A stretch of 64,000 nt of DNA. Origin: Bordetella parapertussis. Its GTDB lineage: Bacteria; Pseudomonadota; Gammaproteobacteria; Burkholderiales; Burkholderiaceae_A. The DNA is taken from assembly GCA_945862305.1 (NCBI GenBank), contig CAMAXF010000006.1, forward strand, positions 62,001 through 126,000, given 5' to 3'. A program made the translations under genes and the position numbers. This document shows, piece after piece, positions 44,153 through 52,218 of the stretch (its first letter is position 1; each line of letters opens with the position of its first letter). The notes under the pieces were generated by a model. It saw only the letters and a list, made by a program, of their open reading frames with translations, was not told the origin of the DNA and searched no databases.

Positions 44153-44775
44153 TGATCGTCTTGGAAGGCATCGATGGGTCGGGCAAGAGCACCCACCTGG
44201 ATTTCCTGCAGGCCTGCGCCCGGCGTCGGGCTTCAGAGGTGGTCATGACCCGTGAGCCTGGCGGCAGCCCCCTGGCTGAGCGACTGCGCACAGAGATTCT
44301 CCAAACGCCCATGGATCCGATCGCCGAGCTATTGCTGGTCTTTGCAGCACGGCGAGCCCATTTGGAGGAGACCGTCTGGCCCGCCTTGGCGCGAGGCGCC
44401 TGGGTGATTTCCGACCGCTACGTGGACTCGAGCCTGGCCTATCAGGGCGCGGGAAGAGGGCTTGCGGAAGACGAGATTTTTGCGTTGACGCGCCTGGTCG
44501 AGGGCGACTGGCAGGGCCCGGATTTGGTTGTTTATTTCGACTGTCCCTCGGAGGTGGCTGCGGCTCGACGCGCGCAGCGTGCCCACGCCGCTCAGGGCCA
44601 GGCGCCCATGGTGCCCGATCGATTCGATGCCGAGGGCACTGCGTTTTTTGATCGGGTGCGCGAGGGCTATCGGCGGGCCGCAGCCCGCCGGGGGGCGAAG
44701 GCGCTCTGGATCGACGGCACACAGCCCATCCCCGAGATACAGAAGATACTTGAAGAAAGAATATTTAGTCATTGA
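44149..44775 (+). CDS. tmk: Thymidylate kinase
   Basis: Tmk (208 residues) phosphorylates dTMP to dTDP. The P-loop LEGIDGSGKSTHLDFLQ is at residues 4-20, then TREPGGSPLAERLR, the DRY-type motif VISDRYVDSSLAYQGAGRGL, and a lid region. Length is normal. The ATG at 44149 overlaps the mltG stop. Its last codons (EERIFSH) are AT-rich and form the left arm of an inverted repeat spanning the holB start. Confidence 0.97.
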   Translation: MMIVLEGIDGSGKSTHLDFLQACARRRASEVVMTREPGGSPLAERLRTEILQTPMDPIAELLLVFAARRAHLEETVWPALARGAWVISDRYVDSSLAYQGAGRGLAEDEIFALTRLVEGDWQGPDLVVYFDCPSEVAAARRAQRAHAAQGQAPMVPDRFDAEGTAFFDRVREGYRRAAARRGAKALWIDGTQPIPEIQKILEERIFSH

Positions 44776-44796
44776 ATATGAAAGAAAATATTCTTT
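44756..44796. repeat. AT-rich inverted repeat bracketing the holB start codon
   Basis: AAAGAATATTT (44756-44766) and AAATATTCTTT (44786-44796) are perfect 11-base inverted copies separated by 19 bases, extendable by a G-U and an A-U pair. The left arm encodes the end of Tmk, the right arm the beginning of HolB, and the loop contains the tmk stop (44773-44775) and the holB ATG (44778). Five T residues follow on the plus strand. It stands out as an AT-rich island in a GC-rich operon. Confidence 0.8.
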
Positions 44797-45737
44797 TTGA
44801 GACCTGGTGGGCAGCGGCTCAGTCGCTGCGGGATCGAGACTTCGGTGCCGCCCTGTTGGTGGCCCCGCCTGGCCTTGGGGTGGCCGAGTTTTCGGTGACC
44901 GTGGCGGCCGGCTTACTTTGCCATCAGCCGCAGCCAAACGCAGCGCCCTGCGGCACATGCCCAAGCTGCAAATGGGTGGAGGAGGGCCAGCACCCCGATT
45001 TTCGTTGGATTCGCCCGGCATCGGAGCAGCAGGCCGAGGAGGAGGGCGGCTCCGATTCTGATGCCTCACAGCCGGCCGCGAGCGATGAGATTCGCATTGA
45101 CCAAATTCGTGGCCTGGCCACCTTCGTGCAGACCAGTGCCCACCGCGGCGGCCACCGGGTTGCAGTCATTGGCCCAGTCGAGCGGCTCAACCATGCTGCT
45201 GCAAATGCCTTGCTCAAAAGCCTGGAGGAGCCCACGGAGGGTCTGCACTACATCTTGTATGGCGAGCGGCTGCAGGGCGTTCCAGCCACCATTCTGTCGC
45301 GTTGCCGTCGCCTGAACCTGTCTGCGCCGCCGGCCGTGGTGGCAGCACATCGGGCTTCGCAGGCCGAGCAACTCGCGTGGCTGGTGGGCCTGCTCTCGGA
45401 ACCACGCCTTGCACCCATGGCCTGGGCTGAACGTGCTGCTACGGCCGGTGATGCGCCCGCGGTGATTGGTCTCTTGCAGCTCTGGCTCAGTGATGTCATT
45501 CGGCTGCGGCTGGGCCTTCCTGTGCAACACTTTCCTGCATCGCAGCCTGCGCTGACCGCCCATGCAAAGGCTTCTGCCCAGCAGAGCCTGGCGAGCCTCT
45601 CAGACGGGCAGGCTTTGCTGCTGCAGCGGTCGCGCCAGGCGCGTCATCCGCTCAACCCCCGGCTTTTCATGGAGACTGTTTTTGATGAATTCTGCTGCGC
45701 CATTGCGCCCCGAACCGCCGATGCCAGCCAACGCTGA
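44778..45737 (+). CDS. holB: DNA polymerase III subunit delta'
   Basis: HolB (319 residues) is a clamp-loader subunit that helps load the beta sliding clamp. The start KENILFETWWAAAQSLRDRD is followed by LVAPPGLGVAEFS, where the usual P-loop Gly-Lys is lost as in other delta' subunits. Next come the zinc-binding cysteines CGTCPSCKWVEEGQHPDF and the sensor region NHAAANALLKSLEEP. Between them is an acidic, low-complexity insert (EQQAEEEGGSDSDASQPA), often seen in Burkholderiales. TTG at 44772 is an alternative start; I prefer the ATG at 44778. The gene end overlaps tatD. Confidence 0.94.
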   Translation: MKENILFETWWAAAQSLRDRDFGAALLVAPPGLGVAEFSVTVAAGLLCHQPQPNAAPCGTCPSCKWVEEGQHPDFRWIRPASEQQAEEEGGSDSDASQPAASDEIRIDQIRGLATFVQTSAHRGGHRVAVIGPVERLNHAAANALLKSLEEPTEGLHYILYGERLQGVPATILSRCRRLNLSAPPAVVAAHRASQAEQLAWLVGLLSEPRLAPMAWAERAATAGDAPAVIGLLQLWLSDVIRLRLGLPVQHFPASQPALTAHAKASAQQSLASLSDGQALLLQRSRQARHPLNPRLFMETVFDEFCCAIAPRTADASQR

Positions 45738-46509
45738 GCTGGCCTTTGCCGACTCGCACTGCCACCTGAACTATGAGGGGCTGGCTGGGCGCACGGATGA
45801 GGTCTTGCAGCGCATGGCCCAGGCGGGCGTGAGAAGGGCGTTAAACGTGTGCACCACCCTGGAGGAGGCCGATCAGGTGGTGGGCATGGTTCGCCCGCAC
45901 GACCATCTGGTGGCCTCGGTGGGTGTGCACCCGGACTACGAGGCGGTGGGCCAGGAGGCCACGGTGGAGGAACTGGTGCGCCGTGGTGCAGACCCCAAGA
46001 TTGCTGCCATTGGAGAGACCGGGCTGGATTACTTTCGGCTCAAGGGCAACCTGGACTGGCAGCGCGAGCGCTTTCGCGTTCACATTCGAGCGGCCCGAAC
46101 CCTGGGCAAGCCGCTCATCATTCACACCCGAGAGGCCGCCGAGGACACGCTGCGCATCCTCCGAGAAGAGAACGCGCACGAGGTGGGCGGCGTCATGCAT
46201 TGTTTTACGGAGTCTTGGGAGGTGGCCCAGCGGGCCATGGAGCTCAACTTTCTCATTTCATTGAGCGGCATTGTCACGTTTAAGAATGCCACGCAAGTTC
46301 ATGAAGTTGCAGAGAAAACACCCATTGATCGACTGATGATTGAGACCGATTCGCCGTTCCTGGCGCCGGTGCCGCATCGGGGCAAGACCAATGAGCCGGC
46401 CTGGGTGGTTCATGTGGCCCAGCGCATCGCAGACCTGAAGGGAATGCCGCTCGAGGCCGTGGCCAAGGCCACGATGGTCAACTTCGAGCGGTTTGCTTCT
46501 GTCGCATAA
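45685..46509 (+). CDS. tatD: TatD-family metal-dependent hydrolase
   Basis: A TIM-barrel metal-dependent DNase/hydrolase (274 residues from the chosen start). Metal-binding motifs are ADSHCHLNYEGL near the start, SVGVHPDYEA, IGETGLDYFRL, IIHTREAAEDTLRIL, VMHCFTESWEVA and IETDSPFLAPVPHRGKTNEP. TatD proteins have 3'-5' exonuclease activity and may act in DNA repair. I choose the ATG at 45685, with GGAG 10 bases upstream; the ATG at 45721 (262 residues) is a good alternative. The TAA stop (46507-46509) lies inside the predicted dif site. Confidence 0.95.
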   Translation: MNSAAPLRPEPPMPANAELAFADSHCHLNYEGLAGRTDEVLQRMAQAGVRRALNVCTTLEEADQVVGMVRPHDHLVASVGVHPDYEAVGQEATVEELVRRGADPKIAAIGETGLDYFRLKGNLDWQRERFRVHIRAARTLGKPLIIHTREAAEDTLRILREENAHEVGGVMHCFTESWEVAQRAMELNFLISLSGIVTFKNATQVHEVAEKTPIDRLMIETDSPFLAPVPHRGKTNEPAWVVHVAQRIADLKGMPLEAVAKATMVNFERFASVA

Positions 46510-46526
46510 TGTTTATTATGTAAACT
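46499..46526 (+). other. dif: Predicted dif site (XerCD recombination site of the chromosome terminus)
   Basis: By my alignment this 28-base segment matches the E. coli dif sequence at 21 of 28 positions, and at 20 of the last 24. The core is CGCATAATGTTTATTATG. The XerC arm is 46499-46509, the 6-base crossover region TGTTTA 46510-46515, and the XerD arm TTATGTAAACT 46516-46526; inner halves of the arms are inverted copies, as in known dif sites. XerC and XerD resolve chromosome dimers here at division under FtsK control. The predominant coding strand switches from plus to minus exactly here, as expected at a terminus. The site overlaps the tatD stop codon. Confidence 0.85.
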
Positions 46527-46539
46527 CTAGCGTGGGCTT

Positions 46540-46601
46540 GTGGGGTGCACCGTTGAGCGTCCGACGATCTGCTCTGAGCGTCCCTCCGCATCGCACCCCA
46601 C
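46540..46601. repeat. Inverted repeat enclosing a direct repeat, beside dif
   Basis: GTGGGGTGC (46540-46548) and GCACCCCAC (46593-46601) are perfect 9-base inverted copies separated by 44 bases. Inside that loop TGAGCGTCC occurs twice (46554-46562 and 46575-46583), 21 bases apart, or two helical turns. It lies in the 134-base tatD-thiolase gap, 13 bases from dif. Function unknown. Confidence 0.6.
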
Positions 46602-46626
46602 CCTGGGCCGAGACCGGCCCCAGGGT
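46600..46626. terminator. GC-rich hairpin between convergent tatD and thiolase genes
   Basis: ACCCTGGG (46600-46607) pairs with CCCAGGGT (46619-46626); two further C-G pairs are possible with one bulged base. There is no T run on either strand, so it may work as a Rho-dependent or pause-type terminator for both genes. It directly abuts the 9-base inverted repeat next to dif. Confidence 0.5.
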
Positions 46627-46643
46627 GTCTCTATCGGTCTGGC

Positions 46644-47819
46644 TTACAGCCGCTCAAACACCACCGCAATGCCCTGACCACCACCGATGCACATCGTGGC
46701 GAGGCCATAGCGCTTGCCGGTGCGATGGAGTTCGTGGATGCACTTGGTGGCGATGATCGCCCCGGTGGCGCCCACGGGATGGCCCAGCGCAATCGCACCC
46801 CCATTCACATTCACCTTGGCCGGGTCAAAGCCCAGTACCTTGGTCACTGCCAAGGCCTGGGCGGCAAAGGCCTCGTTGGACTCGATCACGTCGATCTGGT
46901 CGAGCTTGAGCCCGGCGCGCTCCAGGGCAATCTTGGTGGCCGGAATCGGGCCCTCACCCATGATTTCGTTGGGAACACCAGCGACCGCATAGCCGGCCAC
47001 ACGGGCCAATGGCTTCTGGCCGTTCTTGGCGGCCACACCGGCTTCAGCCAGCACCAGAAAGGCGGCCGCATCATTGATGCCAGAGGCGTTTCCAGCCGTC
47101 ACGGAGCCATCCTTCTTGAAGGCGGGCTTCATCTTGGCCAGCGCCTCCATGGTGGTGGCGCGAGGATGCTCGTCGGTGTCGAAGGTCACGTCCCCTTTGC
47201 GGGTCGAGATGGTGATCGGCACGATCTGGTCCTTGAATCGGCCCTCTGCAATGGCCTTGGCGGCCCGGTTCTGGGATTCCAAGGCAAAGGCGTCTTGGTC
47301 CTCGCGCGACAGGTTGTGCTTGGTGGCCAGGTTCTCGGCCGTGATGCCCATGTGGCCCACGCCAAAGGGGTCTGTGAGAACCGCCACCATCATGTCGATG
47401 AGCTTGGTGTCACCCATGCGGGCCCCGTTGCGCATGGCCTGGCTCAGGTAGCCGCCGCGGCTCATCACCTCCACCCCTCCCCCAATGCCGTAATCGCTGT
47501 CACCGAGCAAGATGTTCTGGCTGCTCGAGACCACGGCCTGCAGGGCCGAGCCGCAGAGCCGATTGATGGTGAGCGCCACAGAGCTCATGGGCAGGCCAGC
47601 CTGGATCGAGGCCACGCGCGAGACATAGGGCGATCGCGACTCGGTGGGCACGCAGTTGCCCACCACCACATAGTTCATGAGCGCGGGGTCGGCGCCAGAA
47701 CGCGCAATCGCCTCCTTCATGACCATTCCACCCAACTCTGAGGGCTCGAGGCTTGAGAGGCTGCCATTGAATCCGCCGATGGCGGAACGCACTGCACTAA
47801 GGACCACGACATCACGCAT
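46644..47819 (-). CDS. phaA: Acetyl-CoA acetyltransferase (thiolase, PhaA type)
   Basis: A 391-residue biosynthetic-type thiolase that condenses two acetyl-CoA into acetoacetyl-CoA, the first step of polyhydroxybutyrate synthesis. The triad is complete: Cys89 in [12 protein letters not shown], His347 in [15 protein letters not shown] and Cys377 in CIGGGQGIA. The frame runs upstream to 47966, but AAGGAG 7 bases before the ATG at 47819 fixes the start, inside the last codons of rimO. Its place downstream of rimO and of the phaC-phaB-phaR cluster suggests it supplies that pathway, but a beta-ketoadipyl or other thiolase role cannot be excluded. Confidence 0.85.
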   Translation of the reverse strand: MRDVVVLSAVRSAIGGFNGSLSSLEPSELGGMVMKEAIARSGADPALMNYVVVGNCVPTESRSPYVSRVASIQAGLPMSSVALTINRLCGSALQAVVSSSQNILLGDSDYGIGGGVEVMSRGGYLSQAMRNGARMGDTKLIDMMVAVLTDPFGVGHMGITAENLATKHNLSREDQDAFALESQNRAAKAIAEGRFKDQIVPITISTRKGDVTFDTDEHPRATTMEALAKMKPAFKKDGSVTAGNASGINDAAAFLVLAEAGVAAKNGQKPLARVAGYAVAGVPNEIMGEGPIPATKIALERAGLKLDQIDVIESNEAFAAQALAVTKVLGFDPAKVNVNGGAIALGHPVGATGAIIATKCIHELHRTGKRYGLATMCIGGGQGIAVVFERL

Positions 47820-49188
47820 TTGCTGTCTCCTTGATTGAATGCCGATAAAAACCATCGAGGTCGTAGTCATCGCTGTCGGTGACCTCGACCTCCACAAATG
47901 AACCAATCTCCACCGACACCGGATGCCGGCTGTCGGGGGCGCGGTGAATGCGAATGACGCCGTCAATCTCTGGGGCGTCAGCTGCGGTGCGACCGATCAG
48001 GCAGCCCTCCTCCTCGTCGACATCGTCGATGAGGGCCACCACCCGCCGACCAACCCAGCGCGAGAGCCGCGCGGCGGAAATGTCGGCCTGGTGGGCCATG
48101 ACCTGCTCCTGCCGTGCCTTGCGGACTTCATCGGGCACGGGGTTGGCCAGTGCATTGGCCGTGGCCCCTTCCACGGGGCTATAGGCAAAGCAGCCCACCC
48201 GATCGAGCTGGGCCTCGGTGAGGAAGTCGAGCAGGCCTTGGAACTCCGCCTCGGTCTCGCCGGGAAAGCCAGCAATGAAGGTGCTTCGGATGGTGAGGTC
48301 GGGGCAGAGACGGCGCCAGGCCGCGATGCGCTCCAACACCTTTTCTGCCGAGGCCGGGCGCTTCATGCGCTTCAAGGTGTCTGGGTGGCCATGCTGAAAC
48401 GGGATGTCCAGGTAGGGCAGCACCATGCCCTTGGCCATGAGTGGCAGGACGTCATCCACATGCGGGTATGGGTAGACATAATGAAGCCGCACCCAGACGC
48501 CGAGCTGGCCGAGTTCCTTCACCAGTTCAGTCATGTGTGTCTTGACGGGCCGGCCATCTACGAAATCTGTGCGGTGCCGAAGATCCACACCATAGGCGCT
48601 GGTGTCCTGGGAGATCACCAGAATCTCCTTCACGCCCGATTTCACAAGGGCCTCGGCCTCTCGCATCACCTCGCCAATGGGCCTGGAGACCAGATCGCCA
48701 CGCATCGACGGAATGATGCAGAAGCTGCACCGATGATTGCAGCCCTCCGAGATCTTCAGGTAAGCGTAATGGGCCGGGGTGAGCCGAATGCCCTGCTCCG
48801 GCACGAGGTCGATGAAAGGGTCGTGAGGCTTGGGCAGGTGCGCATGGATTGCGGCCATGACCTCGGCCGTGGCATGCGGCCCTGTGACTGCCAAGACCTT
48901 GGGATGCACGCTTCGGATGAGGTCTTTTCCGCCGGCGCCAGGCTTATTGCCCAGGCAGCCCGTCACGATGACCTTGCCGTTTTCAGCCAGGGCCTCGCCA
49001 ATGGCATCCAGGCTCTCTTGAACCGCCTCATCAATGAAGCCACAGGTGTTCACCACGACCAGATCGGCCTGGTCGTAGCCTGACGAAATGCCGTAGCCCT
49101 CTGCCCGCAATTGGGTCAGGATGCGCTCGGAATCAACCAGTGCCTTGGGGCACCCCAGTGAAACAAACCCAACCGTCGGCTCGGACAT
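47812..49188 (-). CDS. rimO: Ribosomal protein S12 methylthiotransferase RimO
   Basis: RimO (458 residues) is a radical-SAM enzyme that adds a methylthio group to an Asp of ribosomal protein S12. The N-terminal UPF0004 domain has Cys13, Cys49 and Cys78 for the auxiliary cluster; the radical-SAM motif [17 protein letters not shown] provides Cys150, Cys154 and Cys157. A C-terminal TRAM domain follows (from about residue 380). It is 3 bases after phaR and overlaps the thiolase start by 8 bases, so an S12-modifying gene sits inside the PHA gene run. Confidence 0.97.
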   Translation of the reverse strand: MSEPTVGFVSLGCPKALVDSERILTQLRAEGYGISSGYDQADLVVVNTCGFIDEAVQESLDAIGEALAENGKVIVTGCLGNKPGAGGKDLIRSVHPKVLAVTGPHATAEVMAAIHAHLPKPHDPFIDLVPEQGIRLTPAHYAYLKISEGCNHRCSFCIIPSMRGDLVSRPIGEVMREAEALVKSGVKEILVISQDTSAYGVDLRHRTDFVDGRPVKTHMTELVKELGQLGVWVRLHYVYPYPHVDDVLPLMAKGMVLPYLDIPFQHGHPDTLKRMKRPASAEKVLERIAAWRRLCPDLTIRSTFIAGFPGETEAEFQGLLDFLTEAQLDRVGCFAYSPVEGATANALANPVPDEVRKARQEQVMAHQADISAARLSRWVGRRVVALIDDVDEEEGCLIGRTAADAPEIDGVIRIHRAPDSRHPVSVEIGSFVEVEVTDSDDYDLDGFYRHSIKETANA

Positions 49189-49191
49189 GCG

Positions 49192-49746
49192 CTACTTGCT
49201 GTCCTTGTCTTTGGGGGGGAAGGGAAAGCCCGCCATCATGTTCTTGGCGTTGTTCTGCATCTGCTCTTCCATCTGCATGAAGACCTTCTTGCTCTGCTCG
49301 ATGTAGTTGGTCATGAGGTTTTGCATCATCGGGGCCTGGCCGGCCATGAACTGTGTCCAGGCCTCCTGGCCTGCAGCACCCTTGCCGCTCACAAAGGCAC
49401 TCGACTGCTCTTTGAGCTTGGTCTGGATGTCGGTGAAGGCCTGAATGTTCTTCTCGAGATAGCTGCCCATCATGCCCTGCATGGCATTGCCATAGAAGCG
49501 AATGACATTGGCCAAGACCTGGGCCGAGAAGATGGGCGCCCCGGCCGACTCCTCCTCGAGAATGATCTGCAGCAGGATGCTGCGGGTGAGGTCTTCGTTG
49601 CTCTTGGCATCGATCACGGAGAAGTCTTCGTGGGACAGCACCAGCTCTTTGACATCGGCCAGCGTGATGTAGGTGCTGGTGCGCGTGTCGTACAGCCGCC
49701 GGTTGGGGTACTTCTTGATGAGTCGTTGCTGATCTTGCTTGGCCAT
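49192..49746 (-). CDS. phaR: Polyhydroxyalkanoate synthesis repressor PhaR
   Basis: PhaR (184 residues) represses phasin and PHA genes and is titrated away by binding PHA granules. The N-terminal DNA-binding domain begins RLIKKYPNRRLYDTRTSTYI and continues TLADVKELVLSHEDFSVIDA; the PHB-accumulation regulatory domain follows (about residues 70-115). The C-terminus is rich in Gln and Met (FMQMEEQMQNNAKNMM). It lies 19 bases downstream of phaB and 3 bases before rimO. Confidence 0.96.
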   Translation of the reverse strand: MAKQDQQRLIKKYPNRRLYDTRTSTYITLADVKELVLSHEDFSVIDAKSNEDLTRSILLQIILEEESAGAPIFSAQVLANVIRFYGNAMQGMMGSYLEKNIQAFTDIQTKLKEQSSAFVSGKGAAGQEAWTQFMAGQAPMMQNLMTNYIEQSKKVFMQMEEQMQNNAKNMMAGFPFPPKDKDSK

Positions 49747-49765
49747 CTCTGCCCTCCTTTGAGCC

Positions 49766-50503
49766 TCAGCTCATGTGCAGACCACCGTTGAGTGAGAAGT
49801 CTGCGCCAGTGGCAAAGCCACTGTCATCCGATGCAATCCAGGACACGATGGAGCCGATTTCCTCGGGCTCGCCCAGCCGCTTGACCGGAATCGTGCCCAC
49901 GATTTTTTCCAGCACCTCGGGCTTGATGGCGCGCACCATGTCGGTGCCAATGTAGCCCGGTGAGACCGTGTTCACGGTGACGCCTTTGGCGGCGAGCTCT
50001 TGGGCCAGTGCCATGGTGAAACCATGAATGCCAGCCTTGGCCGTGGAGTAGTTGGTCTGGCCAAACTGCCCCTTCTGCCCATTGACCGACGAAATATTGA
50101 TGATGCGGCCCCAGCCCTTGCCCACCATGCCCTCCACCACCTGCTTGGTGACGTTGAAGAGGCTGGTGAGGTTGGTCTCAATCACGGCATCCCACTGCTC
50201 CCGAGACATCTTGATGAAGAGGCCATCGCGGGTGATGCCGGCGTTGTTCACAAGCACGTCGGGGTTGCCGTGCTCCGCCTTGACCTTGTCGAAGGCATCG
50301 ACGGTGGACTGCCAGTCGCCCACATTGCCCACGGAGGCGTGGAAGGTGAAGCCATCTGCCTTTTGTTCAGCCAGCCACTTGGCGTGGTCTCGGCTAGGCC
50401 CGCAGCCTGCAATGACTTTGAAGCCTGCGGCATGCAGTCGACGACAGATCGATGTGCCGATGCCTCCCATGCCCCCCGTGACGTATGCGATTTTTTGGCT
50501 CAT
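49766..50503 (-). CDS. phaB: Acetoacetyl-CoA reductase
   Basis: PhaB (245 residues) is an NADPH-dependent short-chain dehydrogenase that reduces acetoacetyl-CoA to (R)-3-hydroxybutyryl-CoA, the PHB monomer. The Rossmann motif TGGMGGIG starts at residue 9; NNAG follows near residue 86, and the catalytic Tyr152-x3-Lys156 lies in TNYSTAKAG. The C-terminus ends GADFSLNGGLHMS, as in PhaB. It follows phaC by 43 bases with a strong AAGGAG site; phaA, often found between them, is absent here. Confidence 0.96.
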   Translation of the reverse strand: MSQKIAYVTGGMGGIGTSICRRLHAAGFKVIAGCGPSRDHAKWLAEQKADGFTFHASVGNVGDWQSTVDAFDKVKAEHGNPDVLVNNAGITRDGLFIKMSREQWDAVIETNLTSLFNVTKQVVEGMVGKGWGRIINISSVNGQKGQFGQTNYSTAKAGIHGFTMALAQELAAKGVTVNTVSPGYIGTDMVRAIKPEVLEKIVGTIPVKRLGEPEEIGSIVSWIASDDSGFATGADFSLNGGLHMS

Positions 50504-50546
50504 GTGTTGTCTCCTTGTTATTTTTTATGGGGGCCTGCGAGCGGGT

Positions 50547-52136
50547 TTATTTGCCGTGTCGAACTCCCACGTAACGGCCCGGGGCCGGCTCGATGACCTT
50601 GTAACGGGGTGCCTTGCCCGCCTTCTTCGGCGGGGCCGCAGCCGGACCCTGGTGTTTGGAGAGCCATGCGGCCCAGTCGTTCCACCAGCTGCCTGGAATT
50701 TCCTTGGCCTTCGAGAACCAGTCGTCGGCCGACTTCCCAAGGCCTTCCGCCACCCAGTGAGACCGCTTGTTCTTTGAGGCCGGGTTGATGCTGCCCGCCA
50801 CATGGCCACTGGCGCCCAGCACAAATCGGGTCTTGGGCCCGAACTGGGTGGCGCTCGACCAGGCCGACTCCCAGGGCACGATGTGGTCTTCGCGTACGCC
50901 CATGGCATACACAGGAAGCTTCACCTTGCGCAGGTCGATCCTCTCCCCGGAGATGCTGACCTTGTTGGGCTTGATGAGGTTGTTCTCCAGGTAGGTGTTG
51001 CGCAGGTACCAGGTGAAGAACGGCCCAGGCAGGTTGGTGCTGTCCGAGTTCCAATAGAGGATGTCAAAGGGTGGTGGGCTCTCGCCCTTCAAGTAATTCT
51101 TGACCACGTAGTTCCAGACGAGGTCGTTGGGTCGCAGGAACGAGAAGGTCGTGGCCAACTCCTGGCCGGGCAGAATGCCGCCCTTGCCCAGGGAGGCCTC
51201 GCGCGAGCGGACATGCTCTTCATTAATGAAGATGTCGAGCACGCCGGTGTTGTCAAAATCGACCAGGGTGGTCATGAGGGTGAGCGAGTGAACCGGGCTC
51301 TCCCCCCGGGCGGCCAGCACGGCCAGGGCGGTGACCGTCATGGTGCCGCCCACACAGAAGCCCAGCACATTGAGGTCCTCGCTGCCAGCGATCTCGTTGG
51401 AGGCCTCGATGGCCTTCAGAATGCCGTTCTCCACATAGTCGTCCCAGCGCAGCTGGCCCTGGTCTGGACCTGGGTTGCGCCAAGAGATGAGGAAGACCGT
51501 GTTGCCCTGGTCGACTGCGAATTTCACCAAGGAGCTCTCGGGCTGGAGGTCCATGATGTAGAACTTGTTGATCGACGGGGGCACCAGCAGCAGGGGGCGG
51601 CTGCCCACCTTCGGTGTGCTGGGGGCGTACTGAATGAGCTGGAAGACCTCGTTCTCGAAGACCACCGAGCCGGGTGTGGTGGCCAGATTCTTGCCGAGTT
51701 CGAAGACCGATTCATCGGTCTGGGAGATACGGCCCTTGTTCATGTCGCGCAGCAGGTGCTCGATGCCTGCGCGCAGGCTCTCGCCCTTCGTGTCGAGTAT
51801 CTTCTGCTGGGCCTCAGGGTTGGTGGCCAGGTAATTGGCTGGCGAGGTGGCATCCACCCACTGCTGCACCATGAACTTGAGCTTTTGCTGCGCCTTGGGC
51901 TCCATGTCGAGGGCATCGGTCATGGCCATGAGCGCCTCTGAATTCAGCAGATAGAGCGCCGCCATGGCCGAAAACGGAGGGCTGTTGAGCCATGCATTGC
52001 CCGCGAAACGGCGGTCGGTGGCGGCGACCTTGCCAGCTTCTTCTGGGGAGGTCATCAGGGCCGAGAGCCGCTGAAAATAGTCTTGTTGGATGGCTTGCAG
52101 GCGATCGTTGATCGGCTTGAAGGCGGGCTCGTTCAT
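50547..52136 (-). CDS. phaC: Class I polyhydroxyalkanoate synthase
   Basis: PhaC (529 residues) polymerises (R)-3-hydroxyacyl-CoA into PHA on granule surfaces. The lipase-like box LGFCVGGTM holds the nucleophile Cys at about residue 261; the PhaC N-terminal domain begins near WLNSPPFSAM and SINKFYIMDLQPESSL is characteristic. The later SWWNDWAAWL and the Lys-rich C-terminus (PKKAGKAPRYKVIEPAPGRY) are typical. It is shorter than the Ralstonia enzyme (589), mostly at the N-terminus. I choose the ATG at 52136 with GGAG 10 bases upstream over the GTG at 52142. Confidence 0.96.
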   Translation of the reverse strand: MNEPAFKPINDRLQAIQQDYFQRLSALMTSPEEAGKVAATDRRFAGNAWLNSPPFSAMAALYLLNSEALMAMTDALDMEPKAQQKLKFMVQQWVDATSPANYLATNPEAQQKILDTKGESLRAGIEHLLRDMNKGRISQTDESVFELGKNLATTPGSVVFENEVFQLIQYAPSTPKVGSRPLLLVPPSINKFYIMDLQPESSLVKFAVDQGNTVFLISWRNPGPDQGQLRWDDYVENGILKAIEASNEIAGSEDLNVLGFCVGGTMTVTALAVLAARGESPVHSLTLMTTLVDFDNTGVLDIFINEEHVRSREASLGKGGILPGQELATTFSFLRPNDLVWNYVVKNYLKGESPPPFDILYWNSDSTNLPGPFFTWYLRNTYLENNLIKPNKVSISGERIDLRKVKLPVYAMGVREDHIVPWESAWSSATQFGPKTRFVLGASGHVAGSINPASKNKRSHWVAEGLGKSADDWFSKAKEIPGSWWNDWAAWLSKHQGPAAAPPKKAGKAPRYKVIEPAPGRYVGVRHGK

Positions 52137-52218
52137 GCGCACTTCTCTCCCTCTGATGGGTGACTGGGGTTCACCTTTTCCTTATGTGCAGCCATTGTGC
52201 GCGGCACTGCGGCAGAAA

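Noticed and set aside
46725..47741. A 338-residue plus-strand frame over the thiolase, which would be the first gene right of dif
   Set aside because: The thiolase on the minus strand has a complete catalytic triad and a clear ribosome binding site; the plus frame has no family resemblance.
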